Below, piece by piece: positions 1 to 6,536 of a stretch of DNA of 41,911 nt. Position 1 is the first letter of the stretch. Each line of letters starts with the position of its first letter. The stretch comes from an uncultured Bacilli bacterium (lineage in GTDB: Bacteria > Bacillota_I > Bacilli_A > RF39 > UBA660). The stretch lies in assembly GCA_934155185.1 (NCBI GenBank), contig CAKPGT010000009.1:1-41911 (forward strand), written 5' to 3'. The notes beneath the pieces were generated by a model. That model was not told where the DNA came from. It searched no databases and was given only the letters and a program-made list of their open reading frames with translations. The position numbers and the translations under genes were made by a program.

Positions 1-258
1 AAATATGAAGTAGTTTATATTAAAGATAACCAAATACAAGAAACTATACCAGCAACAATAGAAGATGGATATATAGTATTTGAAACATCACATTTAAGCG
101 AGTATGGAATAATTGCAACTGGAAAATCATCTAGTACAAATGTAGAAAATCCTAAAACTGGTGATAATGTTATGTTGTATTTAGTAACTGGCATTTTATC
201 CATTATTGGACTTGCTGGAGCTTCATTAATTGTTTATAGAAAAAAACAAACAAATTAG
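1..258 (+). CDS. C-terminal end of a sortase-anchored surface protein (partial)
   Basis: The reading frame is open from the first base and ends at TAG 256-258, so only the last 85 residues are present. They contain an NPKTG sorting motif (about residues 52-56), a hydrophobic stretch (VMLYLVTGILSIIGLAGASL) and a short basic tail (YRKKQTN). This is the standard C-terminal signal for sortase cleavage and covalent attachment to peptidoglycan; NPKTG in place of LPKTG is a familiar variant in Firmicutes. The first base of the window is not the gene start, so the ectodomain and its function are unknown. No sortase gene lies in the window. A bidirectional terminator follows. Confidence 0.85.
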   Translation, partial: KYEVVYIKDNQIQETIPATIEDGYIVFETSHLSEYGIIATGKSSSTNVENPKTGDNVMLYLVTGILSIIGLAGASLIVYRKKQTN

Positions 259-287
259 AAGAAAATTATATTTGGTTATATTAAAAA

Positions 288-325
288 CCCTAGTAACTAT
301 TAAAGCTACTAGGGATTTATTTTAC
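288..325. terminator. Bidirectional Rho-independent terminator
   Basis: Arms CCCTAGTA (288-295) and TACTAGGG (307-314) form an 8-bp stem. A T-rich tail follows on the plus strand and an A-run precedes it, which gives a T-tract on the minus strand. It sits between the convergent surface-protein tail and the 131-residue minus-strand gene. Confidence 0.75.
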
Positions 326-717
326 TTATTTAATACTGCATAACAATAATCATATACATTTAAATGTTTATTAATTTCTTTATTAATAATTTTATCTTTA
401 AAATCAGTTTCAAAAAGATTAAATAGCATTTCTATTGTAAAATTTTTCTTTTCTTTTTCAGTTAATTCTAAATATTTGGCTGAAAAAAATAATAAATGAT
501 TATATTTAGCAAAATTAACAATATTTTTACTATTACTAGAATCTAGTTTATTTAATACTTCTTTTAATAATATAATTATATCTTTAATATTAAAATTGAT
601 GTAGAAGCTTTTATTTTCTAATAAATAAATTGCTAACCTAACTTTATCAACATTATTTAAATTATTATACATATCTAATAAATCAAAAACTTTTTTAGTA
701 TTATTATCTAATAACAT
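322..717 (-). CDS. Small helical protein of unknown function
   Basis: A 131-residue protein with a good ribosome-binding site (AAAGAGG about 7 nt before ATG at 717-715). I do not recognise the family. The sequence is rich in Leu, Asn, Lys and Ile, has no signal peptide or membrane segment, and looks almost wholly alpha-helical (for example IKDIIILLKEVLNKL around residues 45-59). It is probably cytosolic. It is a single minus-strand gene between a surface-protein gene and a decayed ABC transporter operon. The bidirectional terminator at its 3' end and the hairpin beyond its 5' end suggest its own transcript. The translation signals make it a likely real gene; the function cannot be assigned. 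Confidence 0.6.
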   Translation of the reverse strand: MLLDNNTKKVFDLLDMYNNLNNVDKVRLAIYLLENKSFYINFNIKDIIILLKEVLNKLDSSNSKNIVNFAKYNHLLFFSAKYLELTEKEKKNFTIEMLFNLFETDFKDKIINKEINKHLNVYDYCYAVLNK

Positions 718-800
718 ATTTTACCTCTTTTCTTTATTTATACTTTTAAAATCAACTTAAATTTTTGAATAAAAGTTTTAATTCAAAATTTATTTTTCAG

Positions 801-832
801 AAAAATCAAAAATATTAAATATTGATTTTTTC
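801..832 (-). terminator. Hairpin terminator downstream of the ABC remnant
   Basis: An inverted repeat with AAAAATCA (801-808) and TGATTTTT (823-830) as outer arms and further AT pairing (ATATT/AATAT) inside. Read on the minus strand it ends in a T-run, which fits termination of the 2313-to-890 transcript. The symmetry means it could also act on the plus strand. Confidence 0.55.
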
Positions 833-889
833 CTTATTTTATGGGCTATAAGTAACTTTCCTTAATTACTACCTGTGTCTATACTATAT

Positions 890-1312
890 TCATCCAACTC
901 TTTGTCTCATACCACCTGATAATTCTCTAGGGTAGCTGTTTTCAAAGTTTGATAATCCATATTTTTTAAGAAGGTACTTAACATAGTTAATGTCTTCTTT
1001 TTTTAATTTTCCATTAATCTTTAATCCTAAAAGGCAATTATCAAGTACGTTAAGCCATGGAAATAAAGCATCTTCTTGGAACATATATCCAACCTTTAAA
1101 TCAGGCTTATATATAATTAAATTTCCATCACTTTTATTTTCTAATCCACCTATTATTGATAGAATAGTTGATTTGCCACATCCAGATGGACCAACTAAAA
1201 TGGTAAAATCATTTTCTTCTATTTCTAAATTAATATTTTTAAGCGCACATATAACTTGTTTTTTTGTTAAATAATTCTTTGATAACTCTTTTATACTTAA
1301 GAGTTTTTTCAT
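890..1312 (-). pseudogene. ABC transporter ATP-binding protein, truncated (SsuB/TauB type)
   Basis: The 140-residue product matches the N-terminal part of a nitrate/sulfonate/taurine-class importer ATPase. Walker A GPSGCGKST is at residues 41-49, the Q-loop at Q79 (MFQEDALFPW), and the signature LSGGMRQRV at 131-139. The frame stops one residue later, at GGA TGA. Family members run to about 250 residues, so the Walker B, D-loop and H-loop are missing and ATP hydrolysis should be impossible. The start overlaps the stop of the upstream binding-protein gene by one base (TAATG), so the two were translationally coupled. No permease follows; a deletion that removed the ATPase C-terminus and a permease would explain this. 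A sequencing or assembly artefact is possible. Confidence 0.8.
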
Positions 1313-2313
1313 TACTTACCTTGGTAAATTAATTTGTCATATGGTGCTTTCTTATCTAATTCTCCAGCACTTATTACTATATCTTGTAAATGATCAAAGT
1401 CTTCTTTAGTGATATTGCTTGAATCAGCCCAAGCATCATTTGTTTTATATCTCTCGACGATTGCGGTTAAATCGTTTAAAGATAGTTCTGGGAAATAACT
1501 ATATATATCTTTAGCAATTATACTTGATTCAGTTTCATTTACATATTTTAAACCTTTATCTATAGCTTTTGTGAATTTTTCAATAATCTCTGGATTTTTT
1601 TCAATGTAACTTTTTCTTGCATTATAAGCAGTATAAGGAACTTCTCCTCCCCACTTACCAACATATCCTACGATATATCCTTTTCCTTGTTTTTCTACTT
1701 GTAAAGCATTTGGTTCAAATAGAGTAACAAAATCAGCATTTCCACCTAAAAAGGCACCTTCCATAGCTGCAAAAGCAACACTTGTATCAATGTTTAAATC
1801 TTTTTTAGGATCTATTCCATTTTGTTTTAATCCCCATTCAAATGTCATTTCAGGCATTCCGCCTTTTCTTCCACCAATAACACTTTTTCCTTTTAGATCT
1901 TCTAGTTTAAAGTTATCATATTTCTTACGTGATACTAAAAATGAACCATCTCTTTTAGTTAGTCTTGCAAAATTAACTAAATAATCTTTTTCATCACTAT
2001 TATAAACATATATAGTAGCTTCACTGCCACAGAATCCTATTTCTACATCACCTGATAATACAGCTGCAGTTACTTTGTCAGCGCCAGCAGTAAGTGTTAA
2101 ATCAACTTTAATTCCTTCTTCTTCAAAGAACCCTTTACTTATAGCTGCATAAGCTGGTGCATAAAATATAGTATGAGCAACCTCTGCTACTTTAACTTCA
2201 GTTAAATTATCTTCTTTCTTTTTCTTTTTATCATTAGTTTTTCCTATGCTAATGAAAATTGCACTTAAAACAATGATTAATAAGCATCCAAAAATAATAA
2301 TTTTATTTTTCAT
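1312..2313 (-). CDS. ABC transporter substrate-binding protein, NMT1/SsuA-like
   Basis: A 333-residue periplasmic-binding-protein-like protein of the NMT1/THI5/SsuA class. It has an N-terminal hydrophobic segment (residues 4-24) followed by a very Lys-rich linker and then the domain opening VAEVAHTIFYAPAYAAISKGFF. Other family features are VLSGDVEIGF and AAMEGAFLGGNADFVTLFEP. No convincing lipobox is visible (the only early Cys is residue 10, inside the hydrophobic stretch), so it is probably anchored by an uncleaved signal. RBS AAGGAGG precedes the ATG. The ligand cannot be read from sequence; sulfonate, nitrate, taurine and pyrimidine binders all share this fold. Its ATPase partner is truncated and no permease is present, so import by this locus is probably lost. 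Confidence 0.85.
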   Translation of the reverse strand: MKNKIIIFGCLLIIVLSAIFISIGKTNDKKKKKEDNLTEVKVAEVAHTIFYAPAYAAISKGFFEEEGIKVDLTLTAGADKVTAAVLSGDVEIGFCGSEATIYVYNSDEKDYLVNFARLTKRDGSFLVSRKKYDNFKLEDLKGKSVIGGRKGGMPEMTFEWGLKQNGIDPKKDLNIDTSVAFAAMEGAFLGGNADFVTLFEPNALQVEKQGKGYIVGYVGKWGGEVPYTAYNARKSYIEKNPEIIEKFTKAIDKGLKYVNETESSIIAKDIYSYFPELSLNDLTAIVERYKTNDAWADSSNITKEDFDHLQDIVISAGELDKKAPYDKLIYQGK

Positions 2314-2409
2314 AATTCCTCCTTTTTACAATAGTAGTATATTCTATTTATTAAATAAGGGTACAGGTATTACTTGATATTTATATTTTAGCTATCAAAA
2401 TGCATTTTA

Positions 2410-2438
2410 TTGTTAAAAATATAAATATATGATAAAAT
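2410..2438 (+). promoter_or_regulatory. Sigma-A-type promoter for the 2461-3214 gene pair
   Basis: TTGTTA (2410-2415), a 17-nt spacer and TAAAAT (2433-2438), followed by the RBS GAGGTG just before the ATG at 2461. Confidence 0.6.
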
Positions 2439-2460
2439 ACTGGTAGATAAGAGGTGCTTT

Positions 2461-2952
2461 ATGGATAAAACATATGATACTGGTGAATTCACTATTTCAG
2501 ATAAAATGATTCACTTTTTTGGAACAACATTAAACGTATCTAGTATAGATAACATGACTTACATAGACTTTGATAGACACTCGATATTTTCTGGATTAAA
2601 AGATTGGCTTTTTGGACTTATATTTTTCCTTATAATATGTGCCATATGGAAAAAAATAGACTTTTTATTTACAATTTACCTTTTTACTTTACCTTTGTTG
2701 TTCTACTTTAATTATAAAGAGTATAAAAAAGAATTCTTTGGATTAGTAATTGAAACTAGTGCTGGGAAAAAAGTGATTTTAAAATCTGATAGTAAAGAAT
2801 TTTTAAAAAAAGTACATAATACGATTATTGATGCCATAAATTCAAAAAAGGTTAACTATACAATTAATTTTGATAGCCATGACATCGTAAATAATGGAAT
2901 CATAAGTAAAGGAAATAACAATAAGTTATCGGTAAAAAGTAATGATAAATAA
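2461..2952 (+). CDS. DUF6232-like membrane protein with C-terminal NNG-type repeat motif
   Basis: 163 residues. An N-terminal beta-rich part (residues 1-40, including ISDKMIHFFGTTLNVSSIDNM) leads into two transmembrane helices (about 47-63 and 68-85). A soluble segment follows (FGLVIETSAGKKVILKSDSKEF, then IIDAINSKK). This order resembles small DUF6232-type membrane proteins, a family of unknown function. The last 25 residues are separate: VNNGIISKGNNNKLSV, almost the same as the start of the downstream protein. Asn/Gly-rich motifs of this kind resemble short amyloid-forming or adaptor motifs that pair membrane and soluble conflict proteins; that reading is inference. The downstream gene overlaps by 11 nt. 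The coding call is strong, the role uncertain. Confidence 0.7.
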   Translation: MDKTYDTGEFTISDKMIHFFGTTLNVSSIDNMTYIDFDRHSIFSGLKDWLFGLIFFLIICAIWKKIDFLFTIYLFTLPLLFYFNYKEYKKEFFGLVIETSAGKKVILKSDSKEFLKKVHNTIIDAINSKKVNYTINFDSHDIVNNGIISKGNNNKLSVKSNDK

Positions 2953-3214
2953 TGGTGTTATTAGTATTGGTGATAATAATAAAATAACTATAAATAATGA
3001 ATTAAATTATGGGCTATTAGTGCATGAGCTAGAAATATTAAAAAGAAATAGTAGTGATGAAAATGTATATATTGCGCTTTTAGCAGCTAAAAGTAAAAAT
3101 GAAAATAAGTTTATTTCTGCTATTAAAAAGTTATCTGAAAAAACCATAGATGTAATAGAAAAGCTAGGTTTAAATGTATTAACAGAAGTAATAAAAAATT
3201 ATCTATTTAAATAA
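2942..3214 (+). CDS. Small soluble partner protein with N-terminal NNG-type motif
   Basis: 90 residues, starting within the last codons of the upstream membrane-protein gene (11-nt overlap), so translation is likely coupled; no strong separate RBS is seen. Residues 2-17 (INNGVISIGDNNKITI) repeat the tail motif of the upstream protein. The rest is helical: a charged helix around LVHELEILKRN and a C-terminal amphipathic helix pair (SAIKKLSEKTIDVIEKL, then VLTEVIKNYLFK). No catalytic motif is visible. The C-terminal helices could associate with membranes or form a bundle; a small effector or sensor working with the membrane protein is a guess. A strong terminator follows. An alternative is a once-fused protein split by an indel at the repeat. 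Confidence 0.65.
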   Translation: MINNGVISIGDNNKITINNELNYGLLVHELEILKRNSSDENVYIALLAAKSKNENKFISAIKKLSEKTIDVIEKLGLNVLTEVIKNYLFK

Positions 3215-3253
3215 GATTTTGTAAGTAAATATATTTACAATTCTTATTTTTTT
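3210..3253 (+). terminator. Rho-independent terminator after the DUF6232-like pair
   Basis: Outer arms AATAAGA/TCTTATT and inner arms TTGTAA/TTACAA, followed by a run of seven T. The left arm overlaps the stop codon of the upstream gene. Confidence 0.8.
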
Positions 3254-3292
3254 ATTTATAATCATCTTGTAAGTAAAGTAGGGGATAAGATA

Positions 3293-5005
3293 GTGAAAAG
3301 CGAAAATACAAATATTAATTTATTAAGTGAAAAACAAAAAGTAAATTATGTGAAAAATTTGCTTTTTAATAGTGACATAAATGAAGTATTAAACATCCTC
3401 TTAAAAGATGAAAAAAAAGACTTAAATATAATAAAAATTATCATAAGTGTATTAGATGAAAAACTTATATTAGACAGAATCAAAGAGCAATATAATTCTT
3501 CTTGTGATGCTAAAATATATGTATACTCAAGAATACTAAGTGTATTATCCTTCTATAACAAAAGTATTATAATTAGTAATTTTCTAAAATCACTTAAAGA
3601 AGATGAACTTAGAAAGCTTGCTATATATGAATATAAAAACAAAACAGATGTGTCTTTTAATAATAAGGCATTTAATAAAATTTGCTTTAAATATAAAAGT
3701 GAATTGATAGATGAAGACCATACGGAGGTTTTGGAGTTTGATGAAAAGCCTATATTAGTAAAGAAAAAGAAGAAAAAAGTTTTAAAGCCAGTACTTCTTG
3801 CTATTTTTATTATCTTTATTTTAGTATCTGGTTATATATATTATGACTGTAAAAAGTTAATAAATGGTTACAAGGACTTATTTTATCCTGGTATACACTT
3901 AAACGATATAGATTTATCAGGCAAGATGGAAACTGAGCTAAATGAAATTATTCAAAATGAAAAAGAAAAAATACTAAAAGGTACTATAACGGTTACTAAT
4001 CCTAATGAGGATTATAAGCTTACATATGAAGAAATAAACATTACTGTTAATGAAGATGATGTGCTAGATGAAATAAAAGACTATAACAATAACTTATCTT
4101 TCTTAGACAAAGTTAAAAAAATAAAAGGTAAAGGAAAAGATAAAACTTTCTATCTTAAGGGTGAATTTAGTAAATCATCTGTTGATGCATTTATGAATAT
4201 GTTAGAACAAAAGTTAAATACTTCAGCTAGAAATGATGGTATAATCGTAGATGAAAATCATAACGTAAGATATGATAAGGGTGCTAATGGGTTTACCCTT
4301 GATAAAGAAAAAACCATGGATAAAGTAAAAGAGGCATTTGCTAATTTAAAGGAAGAAACCGTAATAGAAGCAGAAGGTAAAGTAGTTAAAAATGAAATTA
4401 AGTATGAATATTTAAAAGATATAAACAAGAAAATATCTAGCTATACCACTTACTTTTTAAATTCAGGAAACAGAGGTCATAATATAGTACTTGCTTCATC
4501 AAGACTTAATAACACGGTTGTTATGCCTGGGGATACGTTTTCATATTTAAAAGTAGTAGGTCCTTATGGAGCTTCAAATGGTTATTTGCCAGCACCGATA
4601 TATTTAAATAGTGAGGTTTCAACTGCAAATGGTGGTGGTGTGTGTCAGCTTGCTTCAACAACATACATGGCACAGCTAAAGGCAGGATTAGAGACTGTAT
4701 CAAGAAGAAATCATACCTTTGCACCAACTTATGTACCCAAGGGACTTGATTCAACTGTTTACTCTACAACTACGGATTATAAATTTAAAAACCAATATAA
4801 ATATCCTATATATATAGTTTCTTATGTTAAAGGTAATTACTTAACTGTTGATATGTGGTCCAATGAAAATGAATTAGAAGGAAAGACTTACGAACCATAT
4901 TCCGTACCGTCTAATGGAGGATGGTTAGCTTACTTAAATACCATTAAAGACGGAAAGGTAATAGAAACTAAATATTTAGATAGAAGTGTTTATAAAACAC
5001 ATTAA
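3293..5005 (+). CDS. VanW family protein with peptidoglycan-binding-like domain
   Basis: 570 residues from a GTG start preceded by AGGGGAT. Residues 1-150 form a helical, charged, cytosol-facing region. A Lys cluster (KKKKKK, about 157-162) leads into one transmembrane helix (about 163-184). The extracellular part holds a PG_binding_4-like region (about 200-370, opening IHLNDIDLSG) and a VanW domain (about 385-520) with MPGDTFSY and the hallmark GGGVCQLAST near residue 447. VanW proteins are found with vancomycin-resistance and cell-wall loci, but their activity is not firmly established. The usual YoaR-like proteins have a short cytosolic start, so the 150-residue N-terminal extension is notable. 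The gene stands alone between terminators. The family assignment is secure; the role is a cell-wall one by inference. Confidence 0.9.
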   Translation: MKSENTNINLLSEKQKVNYVKNLLFNSDINEVLNILLKDEKKDLNIIKIIISVLDEKLILDRIKEQYNSSCDAKIYVYSRILSVLSFYNKSIIISNFLKSLKEDELRKLAIYEYKNKTDVSFNNKAFNKICFKYKSELIDEDHTEVLEFDEKPILVKKKKKKVLKPVLLAIFIIFILVSGYIYYDCKKLINGYKDLFYPGIHLNDIDLSGKMETELNEIIQNEKEKILKGTITVTNPNEDYKLTYEEINITVNEDDVLDEIKDYNNNLSFLDKVKKIKGKGKDKTFYLKGEFSKSSVDAFMNMLEQKLNTSARNDGIIVDENHNVRYDKGANGFTLDKEKTMDKVKEAFANLKEETVIEAEGKVVKNEIKYEYLKDINKKISSYTTYFLNSGNRGHNIVLASSRLNNTVVMPGDTFSYLKVVGPYGASNGYLPAPIYLNSEVSTANGGGVCQLASTTYMAQLKAGLETVSRRNHTFAPTYVPKGLDSTVYSTTTDYKFKNQYKYPIYIVSYVKGNYLTVDMWSNENELEGKTYEPYSVPSNGGWLAYLNTIKDGKVIETKYLDRSVYKTH

Positions 5006-5008
5006 GAT

Positions 5009-5036
5009 ACCTGAATTTTATTTAGGTGTTTTTTTT
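5009..5036 (+). terminator. Rho-independent terminator after the VanW gene
   Basis: ACCTGAA pairs with TTTAGGT (one G-U), followed directly by GTTTTTTTT. Confidence 0.8.
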
Positions 5037-5046
5037 AAACTTTAGC

Positions 5047-5075
5047 TTGCATATTATAACCTATCAGGTTATAAT
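5047..5075 (+). promoter_or_regulatory. Promoter with embedded perfect palindrome (probable HigA-type operator)
   Basis: TTGCAT (5047-5052), a 17-nt spacer and TATAAT (5070-5075). A perfect inverted repeat, ATTATAACCT and AGGTTATAAT around ATC (5053-5075), fills exactly the spacer and the -10 box. A repressor bound there would block RNA polymerase. Toxin-antitoxin operons of the HigBA type are commonly self-repressed by the antitoxin's helix-turn-helix, so this is the expected operator. Confidence 0.75.
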
Positions 5076-5096
5076 ATAATTAAGTGGGGTGATATT

Positions 5097-5422
5097 TTGC
5101 AAATTATTAAAACATCTAAGTACAAACAGGACTTAAAAAGAAAATAGTAAATAAACATTTGAAAAGAGAACTTGAAGTATTGTATAAAATAGAAGATCTT
5201 ATTTTATCTGTTAATAATTTGCATGAGTTAATTAGTTATCCGTTTAAAAACGTATATAAAATAGAAAAAAAGAGTTCTAATTTAAAAGAAATTTATACGG
5301 CACACGTAAATAAAAAGATAAGACTTTATATGAAACCAGTAGGTGATTATCCGTATAATTTAATAGAAATAATAAAAATAGAATTCGTCAAAATAGTTGA
5401 TAAACATTATAAGGAGGGGTAA
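5097..5422 (+). pseudogene. HigB/RelE-like toxin, frameshifted
   Basis: A TTG start at 5097 behind GGGGTG opens MQIIKTSKYKQDLKRK, a typical RelE/HigB N-terminus, then stops at TAG 5145-5147. The next frame continues with IVNKHLKRELEVLYKI and runs to TAA 5420-5422, including KKIRLYMKPVGDYPY and a C-terminal IIKIEFVKIVDKH. Adding one A in the AAAA run at 5141-5144 joins the two into about 108 residues, the normal size. Family toxins are ribosome-dependent mRNA interferases. The antitoxin RBS (AAGGAGGGG) lies in the last codons and its ATG is 2 nt past the stop. The break could be inactivation, a slippage-based switch or a sequencing error. Confidence 0.8.
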
Positions 5423-5424
5423 TT

Positions 5425-6453
5425 ATGTTTGGATTTGGAAGTATGCTAAAAGATTATTTAGAATACCATAAAATTTCTCAAAGTGATTTTGCACAAAGGC
5501 TTGGAGTTACTAAAAAACACATAAATAACATATTGAATGAAAATGCTGACATATCAGAAGAGCTAATGATTGCAATTAGTTTAATTACTGACATAGATAT
5601 TAAACTTATAGCATTAGTTGAAACCAAGAAAAAACTTTATAATTATTTAAATAAGAAATTTAAAAATGAAAAAGAGATAAATTCTTTCTTGTCTTCTTTT
5701 TACATAAAGGAAATGCAGAAAAAAAATTGGCTAACACTAAATGATGAAACATCTTATCTTCAAAACGCATATGATTTGCTTAAGTATTTAAACGTTAGAG
5801 ACTTTAATATATTTGATAAGTATTCAAAAGAAAAGATTTTCTTTAAGAAGTACGAAAGCACAAATCTAAAAAAAGTTTTCTTATGGATAAGAAGATGTGA
5901 TGACATTATAGAATATCAAAATCCATTAGACTATAGTCCATCTAACTTAAATAGACTACTTGACGAACTTATTAAAGAAAGAAATAAACCTTTTAATAAA
6001 AAATCATTAATAAAATTATTTAATAAATATGGGCTTTATCTAGTAATTGAAGAAGCATTAGATGGAACTAAGGTAAGAGGATGTACAAAGGTTATTGGTA
6101 ATAATCCTGCTATTTATATGACTTGCTATTTAAAAGAAAAGTCTTCATTTTACTTTGCCTTATATCATGAAATAGGTCACGTTAAAAGCGACTATAATAA
6201 GGCTAAAAGCAAGATAATAATAGATGGTGATGACAATTTAGAAAAAAGAGCTGATTTATTTGCAATAAACAAGATGATTGACCAAGAAACATATAAATTG
6301 ATACTAAATAATCTTAAAAATAAGGACAAAATATGCAAAGAAAAAAATATCCCTTTATGTTTCTTATATTCTAGGCTCGCACATGATGGAATAATCAAAT
6401 ATAGTGATAAAGACTACATTAAAAATAGAGAAAAAATTAGTTATGACAATTAA
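5425..6453 (+). CDS. HigA-like antitoxin: XRE helix-turn-helix plus ImmA/IrrE-type metallopeptidase
   Basis: 342 residues. Residues 5-60 form an XRE/HigA helix-turn-helix (ISQSDFAQRLGVTKKHINNI). A linker follows, and then an ImmA/IrrE-type domain (about 190-300) with the zinc motif HEIGH at 248-252 and a likely third ligand E273 in LEKRADLFA. The HTH probably binds the palindrome over the promoter upstream and silences the operon. ImmA/IrrE peptidases cleave repressors in phage, ICE and stress circuits, and the catalytic residues here look intact. Antitoxins carrying this domain are known, but whether it proteolyses anything here is unknown. RBS AAGGAGGGG is excellent. The toxin partner is frameshifted, leaving this gene apparently functional and possibly orphaned. 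Confidence 0.85.
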   Translation: MFGFGSMLKDYLEYHKISQSDFAQRLGVTKKHINNILNENADISEELMIAISLITDIDIKLIALVETKKKLYNYLNKKFKNEKEINSFLSSFYIKEMQKKNWLTLNDETSYLQNAYDLLKYLNVRDFNIFDKYSKEKIFFKKYESTNLKKVFLWIRRCDDIIEYQNPLDYSPSNLNRLLDELIKERNKPFNKKSLIKLFNKYGLYLVIEEALDGTKVRGCTKVIGNNPAIYMTCYLKEKSSFYFALYHEIGHVKSDYNKAKSKIIIDGDDNLEKRADLFAINKMIDQETYKLILNNLKNKDKICKEKNIPLCFLYSRLAHDGIIKYSDKDYIKNREKISYDN

Positions 6454-6536
6454 AAAAAGTATGTAAAGTTTGCTTATTATTATATTTATTATTTGCCTTA
6501 TATGTTAAAATATTAACTATGGAAGTTGGTGAATAT

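Noticed and set aside
990..1274. 94-residue plus-strand open frame over the ATPase remnant
   Set aside because: Antisense to recognisable Walker A and Q-loop sequence; no RBS and no family.
2866..2992. Treating the NNG repeat as a CRISPR or DNA-level repeat array
   Set aside because: There are only two diverged copies, in two different reading frames, conserved at protein level; no regular spacers.
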